Shown here one piece after another: positions 16,614 to 26,281 of a stretch of DNA of 37,367 nucleotides; position 1 is the first letter of the stretch; each line of letters starts with the position of its first letter. The notes beneath the pieces are model-generated. The model was not told where the DNA came from. It saw only the letters and a program-made list of their open reading frames with translations, and did no database searches. The DNA is from Treponema sp. (GTDB taxonomy: Bacteria > Spirochaetota > Spirochaetia > Treponematales > Treponemataceae), in assembly GCA_014803985.1 (NCBI GenBank), contig JAAVAO010000032.1:1-37367 (forward strand), written 5' to 3'. The translations under genes were made by a program, and so were the position numbers.

Positions 16614-16638
16614 GCAGCTAAAAGGAGAAAAAATAACT

Positions 16639-17256
16639 ATGAAAATTCTGTATGGAACAACTAATCAAGCGAAATTACGTATAATGAAATCGGTTGCAGA
16701 TATATTGGCGTTTGAATTAATCGGACTTACCGACATAAACAGTCCGTTGCCAATCATCGATGAGTGTGGAAAAGATCCCCTCGAAAACGCGCAAATTAAA
16801 GCGCAGGCATATTACAAAGCATTTTCAATTCCCGTGTTTTCGTGTGACAGCGGATTATATTTCGATGGCTTGCCCGATGAACTTCAACCAATGACACACA
16901 TTAGACGGGTCAATGGGAAGACATTGTCCGATGAAGAAATGATAGAGCATTACGCAGGATTGTCGAAAGCCCACGGCGGACAGCTTGTCGCCAGATATAA
17001 AAACGCCGTGTATTTTATTTTTGATGAAAACACCGTTTTTTACAGTATGGATGAAAGTTTGTCGTGCGCACCATTTATTTTATCGAGCGTGCCGCATAAA
17101 AAGAAGGTAAGCGGATTCCCATTGGACAGTTTGTCAATTGATATAAACACGGGCAACTATTATTACGATATGGATGCGAGCGAAACAGACAATCTTGCAG
17201 TTATTAAAGGCTTAACGGCGTTTTTCAAAAATGCATTGTCAAAAGTAAACGGATAG
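16639..17256 (+). CDS. Ham1/RdgB-like non-canonical purine NTP pyrophosphatase
   Basis: A 205-residue member of the ITPase family, which hydrolyses dITP, XTP and similar damaged nucleotides to monophosphates. The start MKILYGTTNQAKLRIMK holds the family T-x-N-x-x-K nucleotide-binding motif (TTNQAK). FSCDSGLYFDGLP corresponds to the catalytic Asp-containing loop. The C-terminal half is divergent from classical RdgB: the SHR motif is not obvious. GGAG lies 11 nt before the ATG. It is probably co-transcribed with the HD-domain gene upstream. Confidence 0.82.
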   Translation: MKILYGTTNQAKLRIMKSVADILAFELIGLTDINSPLPIIDECGKDPLENAQIKAQAYYKAFSIPVFSCDSGLYFDGLPDELQPMTHIRRVNGKTLSDEEMIEHYAGLSKAHGGQLVARYKNAVYFIFDENTVFYSMDESLSCAPFILSSVPHKKKVSGFPLDSLSIDINTGNYYYDMDASETDNLAVIKGLTAFFKNALSKVNG

Positions 17257-17267
17257 TATTTTTAGAT

Positions 17268-18128
17268 ATGTCATTAAAACCAATTGAATTTATAAAAGAT
17301 ACCCATCACGGCGAGTTGTTTCCATCTGAAAATTCGGACATCGCTATGATAGTTGTCACAGGCAGTGACAGCGGAATAAAATGGGCAAGGGAGATTTCAA
17401 AAGTTTTTTGTAATAACGGGCTGTCCTGTCTTGCACTTGCATATTAGAAGAAAAAGGGTTTGCCAAAGACCTTGTCGCTGATTCCCATTGAAATTATTTC
17501 AGATGCCATCACATATCTTAAAAATAAAGGCTATTCAAAAGTGGGAATCTACGGTTTTTCAAAAGGTGCGGAACTGGCGTTGATTGCCACAAGTTATTTT
17601 CCGCAAGTCGATTTTGTAATTGCCGTCTCCCCCTCCTGCTGTGTATTTGCAAGAATAGAAAAAAACACATATTCCAAAAATTCAAGCTGGTCGCATAATG
17701 GACAGTCCATTCCACACATTAGTTTCGATGGAATAAAAACAAATTATATCAAAAATTTCATTAAGAATCGCGAATGGGGATTTGCCGAACACTATTCGGA
17801 GGTTATTTCAAAGCAAAAGAACGAAGAAAACACTATCAAAGTCGAAAATATAAACGCCCCGATTTTACTGCTATCTGCTGAAAACGATGCTTTATGGTGT
17901 TCAAAGCAAATGGGAGAGCATATCATTAAAAGGCTGCAAGAAAAAGAATTTAAATATACCTATCGTCATATTGTTTTTCCGTATGCAAGCCATATTCTCT
18001 GTCCGATAAAACCAAAACGACGGCTCGCATTCAAAATAGAGCGCAAATATATGAAAAAATGCAACGCTTCAAGAGAAAACGCCCTGAAGATTACCTTGAA
18101 CTGGCTGTCAGAATTGCAAATTTTATAA
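17268..18128 (+). pseudogene. Alpha/beta hydrolase (acyl-CoA thioesterase/BAAT C-terminal-like) broken by an amber codon
   Basis: From ATG 17268 the frame runs MSLKPIEFIKDTHHGELF and on to ALAY, then meets TAG at 17445-17447 (codon 60). It continues in the same frame as KKKGLPKTLSLIPIEII to 18128. The full-length 286-codon frame keeps the nucleophile elbow GFSKGAEL, an acid in ENDALW and the His in ASHILCP, so only one codon separates it from an intact enzyme. The remnant from TTG 17460 lacks the first strands of the fold and is probably not functional. The start lies 12 nt after the Ham1-like stop. Substrate is unknown. Confidence 0.8.
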
Positions 18129-18182
18129 AATTAACGAGATTTTTTTCAATATAGTTAGAAACAGTGAAAAAGTAGGTGTATA

Positions 18183-18782
18183 ATGAATGTTATGAACAAC
18201 GATTCTATGAAAGATTCTATAAAAGAAAAAATACTTTTAGTAGCGGAGCGATTGTTTGCATCAAAGGGATACGATGCTGTAGGTGTTCAAGAAATTGTTG
18301 TTGAATCAGGGGTTACAAAGCCCACGTTATATTACTACTTTGAATGCAAGCAAGGTGTTCTTGAGGCAATTATCGAGCAAAAAGGCACACGACTCATTCA
18401 GACGACTAGGAAGATTTCCGCCCGTTATACAGGTGATTTTTTTCATATTGTTTCAGATTTGATAGAGGCACAAATTCAATTTGCCGAAGAAAATCCTGAT
18501 TTTTTTAGAATTCATTGCACGCTTTTAAATGCTCCTGAAAATTCAATTCCGCACGAGGTATACAAACACACTGCAAAAGCGTTGTATGAAATTATTTTTG
18601 ATCTATTTCAAAAAGCGACAAGCGTCTTTGGAAATATGAAGGGAAAAGAAGAACTGTACAGCACGTTATTCTTTAACAATATGACAACCCTTGCAATGCT
18701 TTACACTCAAAAAAAATACAAAATAGACAAGGATACGCTCTATCAAATCACACATTCAATTCTGTATGGATTTGCTGATTAG
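18183..18782 (+). CDS. TetR/AcrR-family transcriptional regulator
   Basis: A 199-residue repressor. The N-terminal helix-turn-helix is clear: IKEKILLVAERLFASKGYDAVGVQEIV, then SGVTKPTLYYYFECKQGVLEAII (about residues 10-62). The C-terminal ligand-binding region is variable and gives no hint of the inducer. An AGGTG sits about 6 nt before the ATG at 18183; ATG at 18192 is an alternative. The long intergenic region downstream and the broken hydrolase upstream are both possible targets, but no operator could be assigned. Confidence 0.9.
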   Translation: MNVMNNDSMKDSIKEKILLVAERLFASKGYDAVGVQEIVVESGVTKPTLYYYFECKQGVLEAIIEQKGTRLIQTTRKISARYTGDFFHIVSDLIEAQIQFAEENPDFFRIHCTLLNAPENSIPHEVYKHTAKALYEIIFDLFQKATSVFGNMKGKEELYSTLFFNNMTTLAMLYTQKKYKIDKDTLYQITHSILYGFAD

Positions 18783-19193
18783 ACAACTCATAAAAATAAA
18801 AACCGCAGAAAATTGTAATCCCAAGATGAGCTCAGTTTTATCTATCAGCCCTGCACTTTCTTTCATCAACAAAAATTCCAATCGTTATTTTTAGCGGAGA
18901 TTTTTTATATACGTTTCTTTGTTTCATACTATCAATTACCTTGAATAAAAAATAAATTTACATTACAGTGTATACAGAGAAACGCAAATAGTGGATATAC
19001 ATATATATTTCTACCTGTTTCACTCTTACAAAATAGGATAAAACGGAATCGCCCCGCTTTTTCTATAAAACCACCTGTTGCAGCCAGCATTGAAATGCAA
19101 AAGTGAAATTCAACACCGCAGCAGATACTGTTTCAAAACGAGGAAATCAAAGAGCAGTTTATATTTGACTACATTTTTTAGAGGTTATATAAA
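18783..19193. other. Intergenic region upstream of ilvC
   Basis: A 411-bp stretch between the TetR gene and ilvC. It is AT-rich, with a TGTATACA palindrome near 18970 and alternating TA tracts near 18995-19005. I see no T-box, leader peptide rich in branched-chain residues, tRNA or convincing intrinsic terminator. A weak GC hairpin followed by T's sits near 19040-19065. The ilvC promoter must be here but is not clear. Confidence 0.5.
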
Positions 19194-20672
19194 ATGGGAA
19201 CAAATTATTTCAATTCAATTCCGTGGAGAGAGGCACGACTCCAATTAGGACATTGCCGCTCTATGGCTAAAGAAGAATTTGCCGATGGTGTTAATGCACT
19301 CAAAGGTAAAAAAATTGTGATTATCGGTTGCGGCGCACAAGGTTTGAATCAAGGTCTTTGCTTGAGAGATTCAGGGCTTGATGTTTCTTATGCACTGCGA
19401 GAATCTGCGATTACAGAAAAGCGACAGTCTTGGAAAAACGCCACGGAAAACGGCTTTAAGGTTGGCACTTACGATGAAATGATCCCAACTGCGGATTTAG
19501 TTGGAAACCTTACCCCTGACAAGCAGCACACGCCAGTTATCACTGAAGTTATGGCGAAAATGAAAAAGGGCGCAGGACTTTGGTATAGCCACGGATTTAA
19601 TTTGATTGAAGAGGGAATGCAAATTCGCAAGGATATAACTGTTATTATGTGCGCACCAAAAGGCCCTGGCACTGAAGTTTGGCATGAATTCCAGCGCGGA
19701 TTCGGAGTTCCTGACTTAATTGCTGTTCATCCTGAAAACGACCCTGAAGGAAAGGGTTGGGCATGGGCAAAGGCTCTTGCCGTTGGAATGGGCGGAAGCA
19801 AGGCAGGAGTTCTTGAGTCGTCTTTTGTTGCCGAAGTGAAATCTGACTTGATGGGCGAACAGACTATTTTGTGCGGTATGCTTCAAGCAGGAACAATCGT
19901 ATGCTATAGCAAAATGGTAAACGAAGGAATTGCCCCTGAATACGCCACAAAACTGTTGATGCACGGCTGGAATGTGGTTAGCGAGGCAATGAAATGGGGC
20001 GGAATTACAAATATGATGGATCGTCTTTCAAACCCCGCAAAAATCAAGGCAAACACGCTTTCTAAAGAAATCAAAAAAATCCTCACACCTCTTTACCGCA
20101 AGCACATGGATGATATTATAAGCGGAGAATTTTCTTCAACTATGATGAAAGACTGGGCAAACAAAGACAAGGATTTGCTCACGTGGCGCGAAAACACAGG
20201 AAAATTGCCGTTTGAAGCAACTGCGGAAAGCGCAGAGGAAATCAGCGAGCAGGAATACTTTGACAAAGGAATTCTGTTAGTGGCAATGGTAAAAGCGGGA
20301 TGCGAGCTTGCGTTTGAAACTATGGTTGACGCTGGAATTATGCCAGAAAGTGCATACTATGAATCATTGCATGAAGTTCCTCTTATCGCAAACTTAATAG
20401 ACCGAAAGCGTCTTTATGAAATGAACCGCGTTATTTCCGACACCGCCGAATATGGATGCGCATTGTTTGCAAATGCCGCAGTTCCGATTTTGGAAAAGGA
20501 ATTTATGCCTTCTATTCATACTGATGTTATTGGAAAAGGATTGGACATCAAAGATGCTTGCGTAAACAACACCGAGTTGGTAGCGGTAAACGCTGAAATC
20601 CGAAACCACCCGATAGAAACAGTGGGACGAAGACTTCGCGAGTACATGACTGCTATGAAGCCAGTGCTATAA
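19194..20672 (+). CDS. ilvC: Ketol-acid reductoisomerase, class II (long form)
   Basis: Second common step of branched-chain amino-acid synthesis: isomerises and reduces acetolactate with NADPH. The 492-residue length and duplicated C-terminal domain identify the class II enzyme as in E. coli rather than the short class I. Visible landmarks are the NADPH-binding [50 protein letters not shown] and [16 protein letters not shown] precedes the ATG by 9 nt. It stands alone, without ilvB, ilvN or ilvD, and is followed by a strong terminator. Confidence 0.97.
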   Translation: MGTNYFNSIPWREARLQLGHCRSMAKEEFADGVNALKGKKIVIIGCGAQGLNQGLCLRDSGLDVSYALRESAITEKRQSWKNATENGFKVGTYDEMIPTADLVGNLTPDKQHTPVITEVMAKMKKGAGLWYSHGFNLIEEGMQIRKDITVIMCAPKGPGTEVWHEFQRGFGVPDLIAVHPENDPEGKGWAWAKALAVGMGGSKAGVLESSFVAEVKSDLMGEQTILCGMLQAGTIVCYSKMVNEGIAPEYATKLLMHGWNVVSEAMKWGGITNMMDRLSNPAKIKANTLSKEIKKILTPLYRKHMDDIISGEFSSTMMKDWANKDKDLLTWRENTGKLPFEATAESAEEISEQEYFDKGILLVAMVKAGCELAFETMVDAGIMPESAYYESLHEVPLIANLIDRKRLYEMNRVISDTAEYGCALFANAAVPILEKEFMPSIHTDVIGKGLDIKDACVNNTELVAVNAEIRNHPIETVGRRLREYMTAMKPVL

Positions 20673-20718
20673 CGAAAAATCAGAACACACGTTTTTCTGA
20701 ATGCAAAAATCTTTATAG

Positions 20719-20756
20719 AATAAACACCGCCCTTTTTCAATGGCGGTGTTTATTTT
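20719..20756 (+). terminator. Intrinsic terminator of ilvC
   Basis: A perfect 13-bp stem (AATAAACACCGCC with GGCGGTGTTTATT, 20719-20754) with a 10-nt loop and a T-rich tail, about 50 nt after the ilvC stop. Confidence 0.9.
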
Positions 20757-20907
20757 TGTGGAACTATCAAAACGGGAATTGATGGCAAGTCGTTTTCAGC
20801 CCTCGTGGATTTTCCATCGTGCAAACAAAGCGATCTAAAAACGTGAAATGAATTTTTCATTGAAAATTTGGAAATTTCGAGATTGATTTTCTATTTAGGA
20901 GAGAAGA

Positions 20908-22083
20908 ATGAAACAAAAAAAACGTGTTCGCATTTTCGCTACGGTTTTACTCTTGCTGCTTTTATGCATTGCAGGATATTCTTTTCTTTCTCCAAAGAGC
21001 GATGAAATTCCATACACACAATTTTTGTCACTTATAGAAAATGGAGAAATAGAAAGCGTGTCCATTGGAACAGATTTCATCACCTTTATGAAAAAGGCAA
21101 ATATACAGAACAACGACAATGAACGCATAGAAAACAAACACACGTCCTACAAGACAAGGAATCCTCATTCCGTAAATTTAGAAGAGCGACTTTTAACACA
21201 AAATATTGATGTAAAAATCGAAAAATCTGGAGCAGAACTTATTTCCCTTGTTTTTGATTTTATTTTTTATGCCCTATTCCTTGGTGTTATTGTTGTGGTT
21301 TTTAGAAAATTTATAAGCCCAAACACGTTTCATATTGTAAAAAAAACAGGCGTTTATTTTTCCGACATTGCAGGAATGGAAGATTTAAAGAAGAATATGA
21401 TGCAAATCGCAACATTTATGAAAACCCCTTCTCTTGCCACAAAAAACGGAATGCGTCTTCCACGAGGTATTTTACTTGAAGGCGACCCAGGAAATGGCAA
21501 AACGCTTTTTGCCCGCGCTCTTGCACAAGAGGCAGGAGTTAATTTTATTCCCGCGAAGGCAACTGATTTTGAAAGTATGTTTATGGCTATTGGGCCTGCA
21601 AAAGTCAAGTTGCTTTTCAGAAAGGCTAGAAGAGCCGCCCCCTGCATTGTTTTTATTGACGAATTTGATGGAATCGGAACTCGCAGAAACTATTCTGGAA
21701 GTGCAATTGAAACTGAAAACACAAGAATTGTCACGGCATTGCTCAATGAACTTGACGGCTTTACACCGCACGAAGGTGTTTTAGTATTGGCGGCAACAAA
21801 CAGCATACGAGCGTTGGATGAGGCGTTGATACGACCAGGACGATTTGACGCAAAATATACCGTCCCATATCCCGACTCACACGCTCGAATTGCACTAATA
21901 AAAATGTACACCAAAAACAAAACGCTTTCGTCTGAATGTTCAGAGAAAAATCTTTCCGAAAAATTCGCAGGCTTTTCCGCCGCAAAAATAGAAAGCGTTC
22001 TAAATCGCGCCGCAATGATTTCATCACAAAACGAAAGAAGTGAAATCACAATGCAAGATATACAGTTAGCAACAAAAGAATAG
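20908..22083 (+). CDS. FtsH-like membrane AAA ATPase lacking the protease domain
   Basis: A 391-residue protein with FtsH architecture up to the end of the AAA module. TM helix 1 (about residues 9-27), a small extracytoplasmic domain (EIPYTQFLSLIENGEIESVSI), TM helix 2 (about 115-140), then the AAA domain. Walker A is GDPGNGKT (192-199), Walker B FIDEFD with Asp251-Glu252, and the arginine finger is in RPGRFD. The pore loop reads ESMFMAIG where FtsH has EMFVGVG. The frame stops after the lid helix, with no HEXXH zinc protease and no room for one before the next gene. It may act as an unfoldase or adaptor. The ATG has GGAG upstream. Confidence 0.88.
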   Translation: MKQKKRVRIFATVLLLLLLCIAGYSFLSPKSDEIPYTQFLSLIENGEIESVSIGTDFITFMKKANIQNNDNERIENKHTSYKTRNPHSVNLEERLLTQNIDVKIEKSGAELISLVFDFIFYALFLGVIVVVFRKFISPNTFHIVKKTGVYFSDIAGMEDLKKNMMQIATFMKTPSLATKNGMRLPRGILLEGDPGNGKTLFARALAQEAGVNFIPAKATDFESMFMAIGPAKVKLLFRKARRAAPCIVFIDEFDGIGTRRNYSGSAIETENTRIVTALLNELDGFTPHEGVLVLAATNSIRALDEALIRPGRFDAKYTVPYPDSHARIALIKMYTKNKTLSSECSEKNLSEKFAGFSAAKIESVLNRAAMISSQNERSEITMQDIQLATKE

Positions 22084-22169
22084 CACGCTTTTTGTAAAGA
22101 AAGCCGCTTGCATACCCTGTGTTCTCGTTCCACTATGCGCATACATAAAAAATACAATTTGGAGGATAT

Positions 22170-22955
22170 ATGAAAATCATATCATGGAATGTCAACGGAA
22201 TTCGCGCAGCTGAAAAAAAAGGCTTTTGCGAATGGTTAAAAAATTGCAATGCCGATGTCGTCTGCATTCAAGAAACAAAGGCATCACCTGAACAACTTTC
22301 TGAAAACCTCACCGCCCCGGAAGGTTACAAGACTTTTTGGTCAAGCGCAAAAAAGGCTGGCTACAGCGGAACTGCACTGTACTCTCGCATAACGCCAGAT
22401 AAAATAGAAAAAATGGGAGATGACAGATTCGATGACGAAGGACGTGCGCTTTTCGCCTACTTTGGAAACCTTGTTGTTATTTCAGCATATTTCCCAAACA
22501 GCCAGGATGCAGGGAAACGCCTTGACTACAAACTTGCATTTTGCGACACAATGCTATCCAAATGCACTGATCTTGTAAAATCCGGCTTTAACATTGTCCT
22601 TTGTGGTGACTATAACATCGCACATAAACCGATTGATCTTGCAAATCCAAAATCCAACGAAGGAAATGCAGGTTATCTCCCAGAAGAGCGTGCATGGATG
22701 GACACATTCACTGCAAATGGGTATGCAGATGTTTTCCGCAGATTTTGTCCTGAACCACAGCAATACACATGGTGGAGCTACAGATTTCACGCGCGAGAAA
22801 AAAACATTGGATGGCGCATCGATTATACGTGCGTAAACGAATCTTTTTTTCAAAATGTACAATCTGCTGCAATTCATTCACAGACACAAGGAAGCGATCA
22901 CTGTCCTATTGAAATTGTTGTAAATTATCCCTGTAGGCAAAACCATGCGCAATAA
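22170..22955 (+). CDS. xth: Exodeoxyribonuclease III / AP endonuclease
   Basis: A 261-residue base-excision repair nuclease of the ExoIII/Ape1 family. Catalytic motifs are intact: MKIISWNVNGIRAA, IQETKA with the metal-binding Glu, CGDYNIAH with the Asp and Asn pair, RIDYTCVN, and the terminal GSDHCPI with the catalytic His. GGAGG lies 6 nt before the ATG. The macrodomain gene follows after 21 nt, suggesting co-transcription. Confidence 0.95.
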   Translation: MKIISWNVNGIRAAEKKGFCEWLKNCNADVVCIQETKASPEQLSENLTAPEGYKTFWSSAKKAGYSGTALYSRITPDKIEKMGDDRFDDEGRALFAYFGNLVVISAYFPNSQDAGKRLDYKLAFCDTMLSKCTDLVKSGFNIVLCGDYNIAHKPIDLANPKSNEGNAGYLPEERAWMDTFTANGYADVFRRFCPEPQQYTWWSYRFHAREKNIGWRIDYTCVNESFFQNVQSAAIHSQTQGSDHCPIEIVVNYPCRQNHAQ

Positions 22956-22976
22956 AACAGAAGCGGAGTCATAAAA

Positions 22977-23762
22977 ATGAATCAAACAGAAAGAAGACGT
23001 TTTTTAATCAAGCACTTGCTTTCAGAAAAAAATGCTGACACAAAAATACCTGATGATGAAGAAGAACAAAAATTGCTCTTGAGAGCCTTAATGAATGTGA
23101 GGCTGCCAAAACCAATTTCACACACCTTTTTAAAAATTCAAGACGAATATTTAACCGAACGCAAAATTGAAAAAGGCGTTGTAACTCTTGACAGCCTCAT
23201 TTTTCACGGATTGAACGGCATACTTCAAAATCAAATTGCCGTGTGGCAAGGCGATATAACATGCATTGCAACGGATGCAATTGTAAACGCCGCAAATTCA
23301 GGGATGACTGGCTGCTACGGCGCAAACCACGCTTGCATTGACAACGCAATCCACACGTATGCAGGGATTCAACTCCGCCTTGAATGCGCCGAGTTAATGA
23401 AACAGCAAGGTTATGAAGAACCCACCGGAGACGCGAAAATCACTGCGGCATATAATTTGCCCTCAAAATATGTTATTCACACAGTGGGACCGATTGTTCA
23501 AGGAAAACTGGAGACCCGCCATATAGTCGCATTAAAATCTTGCTACAAGAAATGTCTTGAGGCCGCTGTAAAAAATAATTGCACATCCATAGCATTCTGT
23601 TGCATTTCGACAGGCGTGTTTATGTTCCCCAATGAAAAAGCCGCTGAAATTGCCGTAAACACAGTAAAAGATTTTTTACTCGAAACAAAAAGCGCAATAA
23701 AAGTGGTGTTCAATGTCTTTAAGGAAAAAGATTTTGAAATCTACGAAAGCATGTGCAAGTAA
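22977..23762 (+). CDS. Zinc-type macrodomain protein-ADP-ribose hydrolase
   Basis: A 261-residue protein of the bacterial Zn-macrodomain family, which removes ADP-ribose from modified proteins. The N-terminal helical lead (LLLRALMNVRLPKPIS, then FLKIQDEYL) and the core (WQGDITCIATDAIVNAANS, GCYGANHACIDNAIHTYAG, YVIHTVGP, AFCCISTGVFMFPNEKAA) are typical. The Cys and His residues around GCYGANHACIDNAIH belong to the region that binds zinc in this family. In other bacteria such genes sit with a SirTM sirtuin and lipoate genes; none is here. Instead it follows exonuclease III. Confidence 0.92.
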   Translation: MNQTERRRFLIKHLLSEKNADTKIPDDEEEQKLLLRALMNVRLPKPISHTFLKIQDEYLTERKIEKGVVTLDSLIFHGLNGILQNQIAVWQGDITCIATDAIVNAANSGMTGCYGANHACIDNAIHTYAGIQLRLECAELMKQQGYEEPTGDAKITAAYNLPSKYVIHTVGPIVQGKLETRHIVALKSCYKKCLEAAVKNNCTSIAFCCISTGVFMFPNEKAAEIAVNTVKDFLLETKSAIKVVFNVFKEKDFEIYESMCK

Positions 23763-23906
23763 ATTTCATTGGAAACATTTCATCGTACATGCAAACTTTA
23801 AATCCATTTTCCAGAGCGTTTTTCTAAAAAGAAAAATAAAACAGTTTCTCCCTCTGCGCCAAATAAAGTATTGTCACTATTCTGAAAAATCTTGCCAACG
23901 CTTTAT

Positions 23907-24587
23907 TTAAAACTTCGGCATTTCACGCATTTTGGTATATTTCCAGTCGTTTGGATGGGAATTTGGTCGCAAGCCTGCAATACGTTCGTTTTCCGCTCGA
24001 ATTTGATCTGTTATCATCTGTTTAAATACCGTCATCAGAGGTTCAGGATTCGTTTCCTGACTCACAAGATGTGCAGTTTGAAGTTCACGGATAAGATAAT
24101 AGCACGTTTCTATCGTAGAAAGACATTCAGGACGTGGCTCTCTCTTAAAGGTGAATATTGAACGATATTCGCCTGAAAAAGTCATCTTTGGCAAATCCAA
24201 CAAAAATGGACTATGCTCCAAAATTTTTCTAGAGCAAAACCACGTTGCATCAATTACAATTGCCAAAATGGTCTTTGAGCCTATCACCTCTGCAAATCCA
24301 TCTTTTGTAGCGTTCCACGCATTTTTATCAGGATACAGCAAAACGGGGAAGTAATTTTCATCTTGCAAAAGAGAACATAAACGAGCGTTTTCTGAAAAGT
24401 CAACGCCGACTAAAATTTCAGAGTCCTTTAATGAGATTTTTGAAAGCCGCCCAGTGCCTGTTCTCTGCTTTCTGTATTCCTTTGGGTGAGTTAAAAAAAC
24501 AAACTTCACCCCTGAATCTATTTCACATGTATACGAGCAAAGACAAAAGTCCATCGGACGAAAACAGTTTTGACATCTTACGCTCAT
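23907..24587 (-). CDS. DTW-domain tRNA-uridine aminocarboxypropyltransferase (TapT-like)
   Basis: A 226-residue DTW-domain protein, predicted to place the acp3U modification on tRNA using S-adenosylmethionine. The N-terminal zinc-binding cysteines (CQNC, CLC) and the DATW signature in VIDATWFCSR are present, as is a REPRPECLSTIET stretch typical of the family. Its ATG overlaps the fhs stop by one nucleotide (TAATG), so the two are translationally coupled. It converges with the macrodomain gene; the 144-bp gap shows no clear terminator. Confidence 0.9.
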   Translation of the reverse strand: MSVRCQNCFRPMDFCLCSYTCEIDSGVKFVFLTHPKEYRKQRTGTGRLSKISLKDSEILVGVDFSENARLCSLLQDENYFPVLLYPDKNAWNATKDGFAEVIGSKTILAIVIDATWFCSRKILEHSPFLLDLPKMTFSGEYRSIFTFKREPRPECLSTIETCYYLIRELQTAHLVSQETNPEPLMTVFKQMITDQIRAENERIAGLRPNSHPNDWKYTKMREMPKF

Positions 24588-26266
24588 TAAAAAAGCCCCG
24601 AAATTACTCCATCATCATCAACATCTATATCAAGGGCGGCAGGTCGTTTTGGAAGCCCCGGCATAGTCATAATGTCGCCTGCAAAAACCACCACAAAGCC
24701 CGCCCCCGCATAGAGCTGCACATCTCGCACAGTGAACACATAATCTCGCGGAGCACCAATCGCTTTTGGATCGTGGCTTATTGAATTCTGTGTTTTTGCC
24801 ACACAAACAGGAAGATTTCCATACCCCTGCGCCTCAAGCTCCTTTAATTTTTTAAGAGTGCCCCCTTGAAACTCAACGCTCTTCGCACGATATATTTCCC
24901 GTGCAAGCGTTTCAATTTTTTGAGAAAGTGGTATTTCAAGGTCATACAAATAGTGGAAGGAAGATTTTTTATCACATTCAGAAACCACCGCTTTTGCCAA
25001 CTCCACCGCGCCTTCTCCACCCTTTGCAAATCCCTCTGAAACAACAGCCTTTGCGCCTATTTTTTCACAAAGAGACACAAGCAGAGAAATTTCATCATCT
25101 GTATCAGTATTAAATTTATTTATGGCAACAATTGCAGGAACAGAAAATTTCGCAATATTTTCAAGATGCGTTGCAAGGTTTTCAAACCCTTTTTCCAGCG
25201 CGCTTGTATTTGGCATGCTCAAGTTGCATTTTGCAACTCCTCCATGCATTTTTAGGGCGCGAATTGTCGCAACCACAACAACTGCATTCGGCGCAATGTT
25301 TGCAGAACGACACTTGATGTCCATAAATTTTTCCGCCCCCAAATCCGCCGCAAAACCAGCTTCGGTAACAACATAATCACCGCTTGCAAGAGCGCACAAA
25401 GTCGCATTAATACTATTGCAGCCATGCGCAATATTTGCAAAAGGTCCGCCATGCACAAATGCAGGAGTTTTTTCCAATGTTTGCACCAAATTCGGACGAA
25501 TTGCATCTTTTAATAATGCTGCAACCGCTCCTGTACACTTTAAATCACCGAATTTCACATTTTCTTTATTGTAATTTTGCCCGATGATACTATTTGACAG
25601 CCGCTCTTTCAACTCTGTAATAGACTTTGAAAGGCACACAATCGCCATAATTTCTGAAGCAACTGCAATCGAAAAATGATCTTCCCGCACCACGCCATTA
25701 GTGCGTCCGCCAAGCCCCACAATTGCATTACGAAGAGCGCGGTCATTCAAATCAACACATCTTTTCCAAGTGATAGTGCGCGGATCAATGTTCAATTCAT
25801 TGCCCTGCTGAATATGATTGTCTATAAGAGCGGACACAAGATTGTTCGCAATAGAAATGGCGTGAATGTCTCCCGTAAAATGCAAATTTATATCTTCCAT
25901 AGGAACAATTTGTGCATAACCGCCGCCACACGCTCCACCTTTCACGCCAAAACACGGCCCTAAAGAAGGTTCTCGAAGAGCAATAACAGATTTTTTGTTA
26001 ATTTTTCTTAAGGCATCTCCAAGCCCGATTGAAACCGTAGACTTTCCCTCTCCCGCAGGAGTCGGAGTAATCGCCGTCACTAGAACGAGTTTTCCACGCG
26101 CACTCGGATCTTCAGCCTTTTTTTGAAGCGCGCGTAATTTTTTCATTGTAATTTTAGCCTTGTAAGAGCCATAGAAGTCCAAGTCGTCTTTTTCAATATC
26201 AATTTTCGCCGCAACCTCTTCAATTGGACTCATTATATTTTTCTGAGCAATTTCAATATCCGTCAT
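24587..26266 (-). CDS. fhs: Formate-tetrahydrofolate ligase
   Basis: Makes 10-formyl-tetrahydrofolate from formate, THF and ATP, feeding purine synthesis and one-carbon metabolism. The 559-residue length fits the family. The P-loop TPTPAGEGKST and family blocks LREPSLGPCFGVKGGACGGG, FTGDIHAI and KFMDIKCR are present. GAGGAAG lies shortly before the ATG at 26266. It sits 15 nt after the SPOR-domain gene and overlaps the DTW gene, consistent with a shared transcript. Confidence 0.97.
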   Translation of the reverse strand: MTDIEIAQKNIMSPIEEVAAKIDIEKDDLDFYGSYKAKITMKKLRALQKKAEDPSARGKLVLVTAITPTPAGEGKSTVSIGLGDALRKINKKSVIALREPSLGPCFGVKGGACGGGYAQIVPMEDINLHFTGDIHAISIANNLVSALIDNHIQQGNELNIDPRTITWKRCVDLNDRALRNAIVGLGGRTNGVVREDHFSIAVASEIMAIVCLSKSITELKERLSNSIIGQNYNKENVKFGDLKCTGAVAALLKDAIRPNLVQTLEKTPAFVHGGPFANIAHGCNSINATLCALASGDYVVTEAGFAADLGAEKFMDIKCRSANIAPNAVVVVATIRALKMHGGVAKCNLSMPNTSALEKGFENLATHLENIAKFSVPAIVAINKFNTDTDDEISLLVSLCEKIGAKAVVSEGFAKGGEGAVELAKAVVSECDKKSSFHYLYDLEIPLSQKIETLAREIYRAKSVEFQGGTLKKLKELEAQGYGNLPVCVAKTQNSISHDPKAIGAPRDYVFTVRDVQLYAGAGFVVVFAGDIMTMPGLPKRPAALDIDVDDDGVISGLF

Positions 26267-26281
26267 ATCTTCCTCAAAAAT

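Noticed and set aside
17445..17447. TAG recoded as an amino acid, since two amber codons interrupt otherwise good frames
   Set aside because: Several intact genes here (gap, the 2068-2760 TPM gene, the ankyrin gene, the HD gene, the Ham1-like gene) end in TAG at natural ends, and the fliL-like gene also carries a frameshift.
18826..18894. A 22-codon frame (MSSVLSISPALSF and on) upstream of ilvC as an attenuation leader peptide
   Set aside because: No ribosome binding site, only scattered branched-chain codons, and about 300 nt from ilvC with no antiterminator/terminator pair visible.
19164..19192. TTGACT-N17-TATAAA as the ilvC promoter
   Set aside because: It would start transcription inside the coding region, after the ATG at 19194 and its ribosome binding site.
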